DNA of 64,000 bases from Cherax quadricarinatus (lineage: Eukaryota > Arthropoda > Malacostraca > Decapoda > Parastacidae), in NCBI RefSeq assembly GCF_038502225.1, contig NC_091352.1:23981611-24045610 (forward strand), in the 5' to 3' direction. Position numbers and translations under genes: made by a program. Below the pieces are notes generated by a model that searched no databases, was not told the DNA's origin, and was given only the letters and a program-made list of their open reading frames with translations. Below, in pieces: positions 33,449 through 48,265 of the stretch; positions within the stretch are counted from its first letter, which is position 1; every line of letters starts with the position of its first letter.

Positions 33449-36400
33449 TACCGGAGGCAGGTCTAACTAACGTACTGGAGGCACGTCACACTAACATTCT
33501 GGAGGCAGGTCTAACTAACATACAGGAGGCAGGTCTAACTAACATACAAGAGGCAGGTCTTACTAACATACAGAGATTAGGTATAACTAACATACTGGAG
33601 GCAGTTCTAACTAACATACTGAAGGCAGGCCACAATGACATTCTGCAGGCATGTCTAACTGACTTACTGTAGGCAGGTCTAACTAACATACAGGAGGCAC
33701 GTCTTATTAACATACATGAGGAAGCTCTAACATACAGGAGGCGGGTCACACTAACATACTGGAGGCAGGTCTAACTAACACAGAAGGCAGGCAGGTCTAT
33801 CTAAAATACAGGGGGCAGGTCTCTCTAACATACAGGAGGCATGTATAACTAACATACAAGAGGCAGGTCTAACTAACATAATGGAGGCAGGTCTAACTAA
33901 CATACAGGTGACAGGTCTAACTAACATACTGGAGGCAGGCCTAACTAACATATTGGAGATAAGGCTACCTAACATACTGGAGTCAGGTCTAACTAACATA
34001 CTGGGGCAGGTCTATCTAACATACATGAGGCAGGTCTAACCAACATACAGGAGGCAGGTCTAACTAACATACAGGAGGCAAGTCTAACTAACATACAGGA
34101 GGCAGGTCACACTAACCTACTTGATGCAGGTCACAGTAACATTCTGGAGGCAAGTCTATTTAAAATACAGGAGGAAGGTCTAATTAATATACAGGAGGCA
34201 GGTCTAACTAACATACAGGAGGCAGGTCTAACTAAAATACAGGAGTCAGGTCTAACTAACATACAGGAGGCAGGTCTAACTAATATACAGAAGGCAGGTC
34301 TAACTAACATTCAGGAGGCAGGTCACACTAACATAATGGAAACAGGTCACAAAAAACATACTGGAGGCAGGTCAAACTAACGTACATTGGGCAGGTCTAA
34401 CTAATATACAGAAGGCAGGTCTAACTAACATTCAGGAGGCAGGTCACACTAACATAATGGAAACAGGTCACAAAAAACATACTGGAGGCAGGTCAAACTA
34501 ACGTACATTGGGCAGGTCTAATTAACATATTGGAGGCAGATCTAACTAACATACAGGAGGCAGGTCAAACTAACATACAGCAGGCAAGTCTAACTAACGT
34601 ACAGGAGGCAGGTCTAACTAACATACAGGAGGCTGGTCACACTAACATACTGGAAGCAGGTCACACTTACATACTGGAGGCATTTCTAACTCTCATACAA
34701 GAAGCAGGTTTAACTTACAAACTGGAGGTAGGTCTAACTAACAACCTGGAGGCAGGTCTAGCTAACGTACTGGATGTAGGTCTAACTAACATACTAGAAG
34801 CAGGTCTAACTAACATACTGGAGGCAGGTTTAACTAACATACTGGAGATAGGTCTAGCTAACATACTGAAGGCAGGTCTAACTAACATACTGGAGGCAGG
34901 TCTAACTAACGTACAGTAGGCATATGTAACTAACATACTGGAGGTAGGTCTAACTAACATACTTGAGGCAAGTCTAACTAACATACAAGAGGCAGGTCTA
35001 ACTAACATACTTTAGGCAGGTCTAACTAACATACTGGAGGGAGGTCAAACTAACCTACTGGAGGCTGGTCTATCTAACATACAGGAGGCAGGTTTAACTA
35101 ACATACTGGAGGCAAGTTTAACTAGCGTACAAAAGGAAGGTTTAACTAACATACTGGAGGCAGGTCTAACTAACATACCAGAGGCAGGTCTAACTAACAT
35201 GCTGGAGGTAGGTCTAACTAACATAGAGGAGGCAGGTCTAAGTAACATACAGGAGTCAGGTCTAACTAAAATACTGGTTGCAGGTCTAACTAACATACTG
35301 GACGCAGGTCTAAGTAACATACAAAAGTCAGATCTAACTATCCTACTGGAGGCATGTCTACCTAACATACTTGAGGGAGGATTAACTAATGTAGTAAAGG
35401 CAGGTCAAACTAACGTACTGGAGGAAGGTCTAACTAACATACTGGAGGCAGGTCTAACATACTTCAGGCAGGTTTCACTAACATACTGGAGGCAGGTCTA
35501 TCTAACATTCTGGAGGCAGGTCTAACATACAGGAGGCAGGTCCATCTTTACTTACAGGAGGTATTTTTAATTAGCATAGTGGAGGCAGGTCTAACTAAGA
35601 TACTGTAGGCAGGTCTAGCTAACTTACTGGAGTCAGATATAACTAACATACAGGATGCAGGTCCAACGAATATACCGGATGCAGGTCTAACTAATATACT
35701 GGAAGCAGGTCTAACTAATATAAAGGAGGCAAATCTAATTAACATACTGGAGGCAGGTCTAACTAAGATATTGGAGGCAGGTCTAACTAACATACTGGAG
35801 GCTTTTCTAACTAACATAGAGGAGGCAGGTGTAACTAGCATACGCAAGGCATGTCTAATTAGTATACTTGATTCAAGTCTAACTAACGTACTGGAGGCAG
35901 GTCTAACTAAGATACTGGAGGCAAGTCTAACTAACATACAGAAGGCATGTCTAGCTAACATACTGGTGGCAGGTCTAACTAACTTCCTGGAGGTAGGTCT
36001 AACTAACATTCTGGAGGCAGTTCTATCTAACATACAAAAGGCAGGTCTAACTAACATACTGGAGGTGTATCTAACTAACATACTGGAGGCAGGTCTAACG
36101 AACATACTGGATGCAGGTCTAACTAATTATGTGGAGGCAGGTCTATCTAACATACTGGAGGTAGGTCGTACTAACATACTGGAGGCAAGTCTAACTAATA
36201 TACTGCAGGGAGGACCTACTAACATACTGGTGGGAGGTCTAACTAACATACTTTGGTCAGGTCCTACTAACTTACATGAGGTAGGTGTAAATAATGTACT
36301 GGAGGAAGGTCTAACTAATATACTGGAGGCAGGTCTAACTAATATCCTGCAGGCAGGTGTAACATTCTTGAGGCAGGTCTAACTAACATACTTGAAGTAG

Positions 36401-39400
36401 GTCTAACTATTATACTAGAGGCAGGTCTAACTAACTTAGTGGATGCAGGTCTTACTAATACACTGGAGGCAAGTCTATCTAACATGCTGGAGGTAGGTCC
36501 TTCTAACATACTGGAGGCAAGATTAATATAGTGGAGGGAGGACCTACTAACATACTGGAGGGAGGTCTAAGTAACATATTGAAGGCATTTCCTACTAACA
36601 CACCGGAAGTATGTCTAACTAATATACTGGAGGGAGGTCTAACTAACATACTGGAGGCAGCTCTAAGTAATATACTTGAGGCAGATTTATTTAACATAAT
36701 GGAGGCAAGTCCTAATAACATACTGGAGGGGGGTTTAACTAATATCTTGGAGGAATGTCCTACGAATATACTGGAGGCAGGCTTAGCAAACATACTGGAG
36801 GCAGGGCCTACTAACATACTGGAGGCAGGTCTATTTAATATACTAGAGGCAGATCTAACTAAAATTCTGGAGCAGGTCTAACTAATATACTTGAAGCAGG
36901 TATAAGTAATGTAATGGATGCAGGTGTAAAATACTGGAGGCAGGTCTAACTAATATACTGGAGGCAGGTCTAACTGACATACTGCAGGAAGGTTTAACTA
37001 AGAAGGTAGATCTAACTAATTTACTGGGAGCAGGTCTAACATACTGGAGGCAGGACTAATTAATATACTGGAGCAGGTCTAAGTAACATTCTGGGGGCAG
37101 GTCTAACTAACACACTGGAGGCAGGTCTAACTAACACACTGGAGGCAGGTCTAACTAATATTCTGGAGGCAGGTCTAACTAATACTGGAGGCAGATCTGT
37201 CATACTGGAGGCAGGTCTAACTAACATACTGGAGGCAGGTCTAACTAATATACTGGAGGCAGGTCTAACTAATATACCGGCTGCAGGTCCTACTAACATA
37301 CTGGAAGTAATACTAACTAATATACTTTAGGAAGGTCTAAATAATATACTGGAGGAGGGTCTAACTAATTTACTGGAGGTAGGTCCTACTAACACACTTG
37401 ATGGAGGTCTAACGAATACAATGGAGGCAGGTCTAACTAAACATAATGGAGGCAGGTCTAACAAATATAGTTGAGGAAGGTCTATCTAATATACCGGAAG
37501 CAGGTCCTACTAACATACTGGAGGCAGATCTAACTAATATACTGGAGGCAGGTCCTACTAACATATTGGAGGCACGTCTAGCTTACATTCTGTAGGCAGG
37601 TCCTACTAACATACTGGACACAGGTCTATCTAATATACTGGAGGGAGGTCTATCTAAAATACTGGAGAAGGTCTAACTAATATACTGGAGGCAAGTCTAA
37701 CTAATATAATGTAGGCAGCCCTAACATACTGGAGGCAGGTCTAACTAATATCCTGGGGCAGGTCTAACTGACATACTGGTGGCAGGTTTAACTAACATAC
37801 TGAAGGCAGGTCCACTATACTGTAAGCATATCTAGCTAATTTACTGGAAGCAGGTCTAACATAATGGAGGCAGGTCTAACTAATATACTGGTGGCAGGTA
37901 TAACTAACATACTGGAGGCTGATCTAACTAATTTACTGGAAGCAAGTCTAACTAGCACACTCGAGGTTGGTCAAACTAATATGCTGGAGGCAGGTCTAAC
38001 TAATATATTGGAGGTAGGTCTAACTAACAAACTGTAGGCTCGTCTACCTAATATACTGGTGGCAGGTTCTACTAACATACTGGAGGCAGGTCTAAAATAT
38101 TGGAGGCAGGCATAACTTTTATACTGGAGGCAGATTTAACTAATATCCTGGAGGCAGGTCTAACTAACATACTGAAGGCAGGTCTAACTAACGTACTGCA
38201 GGCTGGTCTAATATACTTGATGCAGGACTAGCTAACATACTGGAGGCAGGTTTAACTAACATACTGGAGAGTCGTCTAACTAATATACTAGAAGGAGGTC
38301 TAACTAACATACTGGAGGCAAGTCCTACTAAAATTCTGGAGGAAGGTCTAACTAATATACCGGAGGCAGGTCCTACTAACAAACTGGTGACAGGTCTAAC
38401 TAATATACTGGAGAAAGGTCCAAGTAATGTTCTGGAGGAAGTTCTAACTAATTTACTGGAGGCAGGTCCTACTAACACACTTGAGGTAGGTCTAACTAAT
38501 ATAGTGGAAGCAGGCCTAACTAACATACTTGAGGAAGGTCTAACAAGTATACTGGAGGCAGGTCTATTTAACATACTGGAGGCAGGTCCTACTAACATAC
38601 TGGATGCTGGTCTAACTAATATACAGGACGCAGGTCCTACTAAGATACTGGAGGCGGGTCTAGCTAACATACTCGAGGCAGGTCTAACTAATATACTTGA
38701 GGCAGGTATAATTAATATACTGGAGCGAGGTCTAAGTAATATACTGGAGGCAGGTCTAACTAATATACTGGATCCAAGTCAAGCTAACGTACTGGTGCCA
38801 GGTCTAACTAATATACTGGTTGCAGGTCTTATTAATATACTGGAGGCAGGTCTAACCAACATATTGGAGGCAAGTCCAACTAACATACTGGAGCCAGGTC
38901 TAATATACTGGAAGAAGGTCCTACTAACATATTGGAGGCAGGTCTAACATTCTGGAGGAATGTCCTACTGACATACTACAGGCAGGTTTAACATACTGGA
39001 GGTAGGTCTACCATGCTGGAGGCAAGTCCTTCTAACATACTGGAGGCAGGTCCAACTAGCATACTGGTGGCAGGTCTAACTAAAATGCTGGAGCAGGTCT
39101 AACTAATATAATGGAGGCAGGTCTAACATACTTGAGGCAGGTGTAACTAATATACTGGAGGCAGGTCTAACTGACATACTGCTGGCAGGTTTAACTAATA
39201 TACTGGAGGCAGGTCTAACTAACATACTGGAGGCTGGTCTAACTAATATACTGGAGGCAGGTCTAACTAACATAATGGAGGCAGATCTATCTAATATACA
39301 GGAGGCAGGTCCAACTAACATACTGGAGGCTGGTCTAACTAATATCCTGGAGGCAGGCTCTACTAACATCCTCGAGGCAGGTCTAAACTACTGGAGGCAG

Positions 39401-42400
39401 GTCTAACTAAGATACTGGAGGCAGGTCTAACTAATATACTGAAGGCAGATCTAAGTAATATACTGGAGGCAGGTCTAACTAACATACTGGACGCAGTTTT
39501 AACTAACATACTGGTGGCTGGTCTAACTATTATGCTGGAGGCAGGTGTAACTAACATACTGGAAGGTCGTCTAACTAATATACTGGATGCAGGTCTAACT
39601 AACATACTGGAGACACGTCCTACTATAATTCTGGAGGAAGGTCTAACTAATATACCGGTGGCAGGTCCTATTAACAAACAGGAGGCAGGTCTAACTAATA
39701 TACTGGAGGAAGGTCAAACTAATGTAGCGGAGGATGTTCTAACTAATTTACTGGAAGCAGGTCCTACTAACACACCTGAGGTAGGTCTAACTAATATAAT
39801 GGAGGCAGGCGTAACTAACATACTGGACGAAGGTCTAGCAAACATACTGGAGGCAGGTCCTACTAAGATACTGGAGGCGGGTCTAGCTAACATACTGGAG
39901 GCAGGTTCTTCTAACAAACTGGAGGCAGGTCTAACTAATATACTGGACGTAGGTCCTACTAATATACTGGAGGCAGGTTTAACTAAAATATTGGAGCAGG
40001 TCTAAATAATATACTGGAGGGAGTTCTAACTAATATAATGGAGGCAGGTGTAACACACTGGATGCAGGTGTAACTAATATACTGGAGACAGGACTAACTG
40101 ACATACTGGTGGCAGGTTTAACTAATGTACTGGAGGCAGGTCCAATATACAGGAGGCAGATCTAACTAATTTACTGGAAGCAGGTTTACCATACTGGAGG
40201 CAGATCTAACTAATATACTGGAGGCAGGGCTAACTAACATACTGGAGGCTGGTCTAACTAATATACTGGACGCAGGTTCTACTAACATACTGGAGGAAGG
40301 TCTAATATATCTGGAGGTAGGTCAAACTAATATACTGGAGGCAGAATTAACTAAAATCCTGGAGGCAAGTCCTACTCAAATTCTGGAGGAAGGTCTAACT
40401 AATATACCGGATGCAGGTCCTACTAACAAACTGGTGGCAGGTCTAACTAATATACTGGAGAAAGGTCTAAGTAATGTTCTGGAGGAAGTTCTAACTAATT
40501 TACTGGAGGCAGGTCCTAATAACACACTTGAGGTAGGTCTAACTAATATAGTGGAGGCAGGCCTAGCTAACATACTTGAGGAAGGTCTAAGAAATATCCT
40601 GGAGTCAGGTCTATTTAACATACTGGAGGCAGGTCCTACTAACATACTGGATGCTGGTCTAACTAATATACTGCACGCAGGTCCTACTAAGATACTGAAG
40701 GCGGGTCTAGCTAACATACTCGAGGCAGGTCTAACTAATATACTGGAGGCAGGTATAATTAATATACTGGAGACAGGTCTAACTAATATACTGGAGGCAG
40801 GTCTAACTAATATACTGGATCCAAGTTAAGCTAACTTACTGGTGCCAGGTCAAACTAATATACTGGTTGCAGGTCTTACTAATATACTAGAGGCAGGTCT
40901 AACCAACATATTGGAGGCAAGTCCAACTAACATACTGGAGCCAGGTCTAATATACTGGAAGAAGGTCCTACTAACATATTGGAGGCAGGTCTAACATTCT
41001 GGAGGTATGTCCTACTGACATACTACAGGCAGGTTTAACATACTGGAGGTAGGTCTACCATGCTGGAGGCAAGTCCTTCTAACATACTGGAGGCAGGTCC
41101 ACCTAGCATACTGGTGGCAGGTCTAACTAAAATGCTGGAGCAGGTCTAACTAATATAATGGAGGCAGGTCTAACATACTTGAGGCAGGTTTAACTAATAT
41201 ACTGGAGGCAGGTCTAACTAACATACTGGAGGCTGGTCTAACTAATATACTGGAGGAAGGTCTAACTAACATAATGGAGGCAAATCTATCTAATATACAG
41301 GAGGCAGGTCCAACTAACATACTGGAGGCTGGTCTAACTAATATCCTGGAGGCAGGCTCTACTAACATCCTCGAGGCAGGTCTAAACTACTGGAGGCAGG
41401 TCTAACTAAGATACTGGAGGCAGGTCTAACTAATATACTGGAGGCAGGTCTAACTAATGTACTGGAGGCAGGTCTAACTAACATACTGGAGGCAGTTTTA
41501 ACTAACATACTGGAGGCTGGTCTAACTATTATACTGGAGGCAGGTGTAACTAACATACTGGAAGGTCGTCTAACTAATATACTGGATGCAGGTCTAACTA
41601 ACATACTGGAGGCACGTCCTACTAAAATTCTGGAGGAAGGTCTAACTAATATACCGGAGGCAGTTCCTATTAACAAACTGGAGGCAGGTCTAACTAATAT
41701 ACTGGAGGAAGGTCTAACTAATGTAGCGGAGGATGTTCTAACTAATTTACTGGATGCAGGTCCTACTAACACACCTGAGGTAGGTCTAACTAATATAGTG
41801 GAGGCAGGCCTAACTAACATACTGGACGAAGGTCTAGCAAATATACTGGAGGCGGGTCTAGCTAACATACTGGAGGCCGGTTCTTCTAACAAACTGGAGG
41901 CAGGTCTAACTAATATACTGGACGTAGGTCCTACTAATATACTGGAGGCAGGTTTAACTAAAATATTGGAGCAGGTCTAATATACTGGAGGTAGTTCTAA
42001 CTAATATAATGGAGGCAGGTGTAACATACTGGATGCAGGTGTAACTAATATACTGGAGACAGGACTAACTGACATACTGGTGGCAGGTTTAACTAATGTA
42101 CTGGAGGCAGGTCCAATATACAGGAGGCAGATCTAACTAATTTACTGGAAGCAGGTTTAACATACTGGAGGCAGATCTAACTAATATACTGGAGGCAGGG
42201 CTAACTAACATACTGGAGGCTGGTCTAACTAATATACTGGACCCAGATTCTACTAACATACTGGAGGAAGGTCTAATATATCTGGAGGTAGGTCTAATAT
42301 ATCTGGAGGTAGGTCTAACTAATATACTTTAAGCAGGTCTAACTAATATACTGGAGGTCGGTCTAACTAATATACTAGAGGCAGTTCTAACATTCTGGAG

Positions 42401-44621
42401 GCACGTCTAACTAACATACTGGAAGCTGGTCTAACTAATATACTGGACGCAGGTATAACTAACATACTGGAGGCTCGTCTAACTAATATACTGGACGCAG
42501 GTCTAACTAACATACTGGAGGCAAGTCCTACTAAAATTCTGGAGGCAGGTCTAATTAATATACTGGAGGCAGGTCTAACATACTGGAGGCAGGTCTAATC
42601 AATATACTGGAGGCAGGTCAAACTAACATACTGCAGGCAGGTCTAATTAATATACTGGAGATCAGATCTAACTAATATACAGCAAGGAGGCCTACCGACA
42701 TATTGGAGGCGCGTCTAATATACTGGAGGCAGGTCTAACTGGCATTCCTGAGGCAAGTCTTACTAACATACTGGAGACAGGTCTAACTAATATACTGGAG
42801 GCAAGTCTAACTAACATACTGGAGCCAGGTCTAACAAATATTCTGGAGGCTGGTCAAACTAATATACTGGAGGCAGGTCTAGATAATATACTGGAGGCAC
42901 GTCTAACTAACATACCGGAGGCAAGTCCTATTAACATACTGGAGGCACTTCTAATTTATTGGAGGCAAGTCTAACTAACATACTGGTGCCAGGTCTAATG
43001 TATTGGAGGCAGGTCCTACTTACATACTGGAGGCAGGTCGTACTAACATACTGGAGGCAGGTCTAATATTCTGAACGCCTATCTAACATGCTGGAGGCTA
43101 GTCCTCCTAACACATTGGAGCCAGGTCTAATATATGGAGGCAGGTCTAACATCCTGGTGGCAAGTCCTTCTAATATACTGGAGGCAGGGCCTACTAACAT
43201 ACTGGAGTTAGGTTTAACATAATGGAGGCAGGTCCTACTAACATACTGGAGGCAGGTCTAACGTATTGGAGGCATGTCTTACTGACATACTGAAGGCAGG
43301 TCTAATATACTGGAGGCAGGTCTAACATGCTGGAGGGAAGTCCTTGTAACATACTGGATGCAGGTCCTACTAACATGTTGGAGGTCGGTCTAGCTAAAAT
43401 ACTGGAGGAGGTCTAACTAATATAATGGAGGCAGGTCTAACTAAAATACTGGAGAAGGTCTAACTAATATAATGTAGGCTGGTCCTACTAACGTACTGGA
43501 GACAGGTCTAACTAAAATACTGGAGGTCTAACTAATATAATGGAGGCAGGTCTAACATACTGAAGGCAAGTCCTTCTAACATACTGGAGGCAGGTCCTAC
43601 TAACATAGTGGAGGCAGGTCTAACTAATATACTGGAGTCAGGTCTAACTAATATAATTGAGGCAGGTCTAACATACTGGAGGCAGGTCCTACTAACATAC
43701 TGGAGCAGGTCTAACGAATATACAGGAGGCAGGTCTAACTAATATAATGGAGGAAGGTTGAACATACTGGAGGCAGGTCTAAGATACTGGAGGCAGGTCT
43801 AACAAACTGGAGGCCGGTCTAGCATACTGGAGGTAGGTCTTACATGCTGGAGGCAAGTCCTTCTGACATAGTGGAGGCAGGTCCTACTAACTTACTGGAG
43901 GCAGGTCTATCCAAAATAATGGAGCAGGTCTAACTAATATACTGCAGGCAGGCCTAACTAATATAATGGAGGCAGGTCTAACATACTTGAGGCAGGTCTA
44001 ACATACTGTAGGCAGATCTAACATACTGGAGGCAGGTCTAACATACTGGAGGCAGGTCTAGCATACTGGAGGCAAATCCTTCTGGCATACTGGAGGCAGG
44101 TCCTGATAACATAGTGGAGGCAGGTCCTGATAACATAGTGGAGGCAGGTCCTGATAACATAGTGGAGGCAGGTCTAACATACTGGAGGCAGGTCTAGCAT
44201 ACTGGAGGTAAATCTTTCTGGCATACTGGAGGCAGGTCCTGATAACATAGTGAAGGCAGGTCCTGATAACATAGTGGAGGCAGGTCCTGATAACATAGTG
44301 GAGGCAGGTCTAACATACTGGAGGCAGGTCTAGCATACTGGAGGTAAATCTTTCTGGCATACTGGAGGCAGGTCCTGATAACATAGTGAAGGCAGGTCCT
44401 GATAACATAGTGGAGGCAGGTCCTGATAACATAGTGAAGGCAGGTCCTGATAACATAGTGGAGGCAGGTCTAACATACTGGAGGCAGGTCCTGATAACAT
44501 AGTGAAGGCAGGTCCTGATAACATACTGGAGGCAGGTCTAACATAGTGGAGGCAGGTCTAGCATAGTGGAGGCAGGTCTAACATACTGGAGGCAGGTCCA
44601 ACTAACATAGTAGAGGATGGT
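33449..44621. repeat. 24-bp minisatellite array, right part
   Basis: About 465 further units. From about 35,000 onward CTGGAGGCAGGTCTAACTAA is followed by TATA rather than CATA, and GTCCTACTAAC units alternate with GTCTAACTAAT units. A roughly 2-kb block (about 38,290-40,310) recurs at about 40,340-42,290, with offset drifting from 2047 to 1971 bp through small indels. From 43,900 the units shorten to mixed 18-24-bp forms with TCCTGATAACATAGTG. Open frames of up to 203 codons on both strands are repeat artefacts. Confidence 0.97.
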
Positions 44622-44868
44622 CCTACTCTCATAACTAATGCCACGTCAATATTCAGTTTTATGTATTTTACGATAGTAGTAATTAATAGTAACATTATAC
44701 ATGGAAACAATAGTACTTGATAGTATCATTCAGACAATTGTTCTTCAGGATACAGCTGGTAGTCCATCAGTTCTCAGTTACTCTTACTTAATTCAAATAA
44801 TATTGATTTCGCTTTATTATTATTATTTATTATCAAGATAATGTCTCCAGTATCACTGATAGAAGAAC
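44622..44868. other. Spacer between arrays, nothing recognised
   Basis: AT-rich unique sequence. I see no frame, repeat or structure worth naming. Confidence 0.6.
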
Positions 44869-46115
44869 ACCTCGTAGCTCTTCCTCCTGGAAGAACACCT
44901 CGTAGCTCTTCCTCCTGGAAGAACACCTCGTAGATCTTCATCCTGCAAGAGCACCTCGTAGCTCTTCATCATGAAAGAGCACCTCGTAGCTCTTCATCAT
45001 GAAAGAGCACCTCGTAGCTCTTCATCATGAAAGAGCACCTCGTAGCTCTTCATCATGAAAGAGCACCTCGTAGCTCTTCATCCTGGAAGAGCTCCTCGTA
45101 GATCTTCATCCTGCAAGAGCACCTCGTAGCTCTTCCTCCTGGAAGAGCACCTCGTAGCTCTTCATCATGAAAGAGCACCTCGTAGCTCTTCATCATGAAA
45201 GAGCACCTCGTAGCTCTTCATCATGAAAGAGCACCTCGTAGCTCTTCATCATGAAAGAGCACCTCGTAGCTCTTCATCCTGGAAGAGCTCCTCGTAGATC
45301 TTCATCCTGCAAGAGCACCTCGTAGCTCTTCCTCCTGGAAGAGCACCTCGTAGCTCTTCATCATGAAAGAGCACCTCGTAGCTCTTCATCATGAAAGAGC
45401 ACCTCGTAGCTCTTCATCATGAAAGAGCACCTCGTAGCTCTTCATCATGAAAGAGCACCTCGTAGCTCTTCATCCTGGAAGAGCTCCTCGTAGATCTTCA
45501 TCCTGCAAGAGCACCTCGTAGCTCTTCATCCTGGAAGAGCACCTCTTAGCTCTTCATCCTGCAAGAACATCTCGTAGCTCTTCATCCTGGAAGAGCACCT
45601 CGTAGCTCTTCATCCTGGAAGAACACCTCGTAGCTCTTCATCCTGCAAGAGCACCTCGTAGCTCTTCATCCTGGAAGAGCACCTCGTAGCTCTTCATCAT
45701 GAAAGAGCACCTCGTAGCTCTTCATCATGAAAGAGCACCTCGTAGCTCTTCATCATGAAAGAGCACCTCGTAGCTCTTCATCATGAAAGAGCACCTCGTA
45801 GCTCTTCATCATGAAAGAGCACCTCGTAGCTCTTCATCCTGGAAGAGCTCCTCTTAACTCTTCATCCTGGAAGAGCTCCTCGTAGCTCTTCATCCTGGAA
45901 GAGCTCCTCTTAACTCTTCATCCTGGAAGAGCACCTCGTAGCTCTTCATCCTGGAAGAGCACCTCGTAGCTCTTCATCATGAAAGAGCACCTCGTAGCTC
46001 TTCATCCTGGAAGAGCTCCTCGTAACTCTTCATCCTGGAAGAGCACCTCGTAGCTCTTCATCCTGGAAGAGCACCTCGTAGCTCTTCATCCTGAAAGAGC
46101 ACCTCGTAACTCTTC
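44869..46115. repeat. 28-bp minisatellite with hairpin in each unit
   Basis: About 44 copies of a 28-bp unit: GAAGAGCACCTCGTAGCTCTTC followed by ATCCTG or ATCATG is its full form, so GAAGAGC and GCTCTTC make a 7-bp inverted repeat around an 8-nt loop in nearly every unit. The variant GCTCCTCGTAGATC recurs at 45091, 45287 and 45483, a 196-bp (seven-unit) higher-order period. Confidence 0.96.
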
Positions 46116-46796
46116 AAGCAGCCGCACATAGCAAAAATTACTATTACAGGAACCACAATCTAGAAGATGGATTTTTTCTGGAGATGTATACTCTAAGATA
46201 TTACGCCGTTGTCGAGAAGAAGAATAATGACTTCCTCTCCATCGATAACTCCACGCTTGAGGCACCAGCGAGGTGCTTCAAGGTACAGTCTATCCTCTCT
46301 GTACCTGTGATGGTCATATACCTCAGGAAAGTCTTATCATTGCTGTCCCACCGCACCGTGTCCAGATGGTGCGTCCACACGGTCTTTAATAATATTTAAA
46401 TTTAATTTTGATAAATATGTGTATCCCACTTAAAATATTTTTGATCAAAACTCACAAATTTTAAAGAAAAGGCATTATGCCAAAAATTTCTTAACCGAAT
46501 TTAATAATTTGGGTGGAAAAAGCTAAGCGGGAATGATATACACTATTACAATAACACAACAGTATAAGGCTAAATTGTAGTAGAGACTTAAATGTGAAGC
46601 AAATTCCATATTATGGTATTTAAATATAAAATACAGTGTAACAATAGAATTATACTTACAAACCTTAGACCGTTTCTTAAGAAACTACCAAAAGCATACT
46701 ATTTAGGAACCTAATTAAATCTTATACAGTAAATTGTCTAAATTATTTACCTTAAGCTCTAAAGAGAATTTTAAATGTTTTCAAATCGTTCTTTTC
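46116..46796. other. AT-rich unique spacer
   Basis: No supported feature. A 71-codon frame at 46184-46399 has no recognisable domain and no neighbouring coding signal, so I do not call it a gene. Confidence 0.6.
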
Positions 46797-46980
<184 letters not shown>

Positions 46981-47013
46981 CAAATAAGATCACAGTAAAC
47001 AGGTGATTTCAGA

Positions 47014-48265
<1,252 letters not shown>

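Noticed and set aside
25884..44621. Long open frames with 8-residue repeats (LTNIQEAG on plus, SCMLVRPA on minus) as a repetitive structural protein
   Set aside because: The period of 24 bp keeps certain frames open on both strands by arithmetic. Frames are broken by indels and TAG variants, no start or domain is conserved, and both strands look equally coding.
46184..46399. 71-codon frame as a small host gene
   Set aside because: No motif, no neighbour, and length within chance for this stretch.
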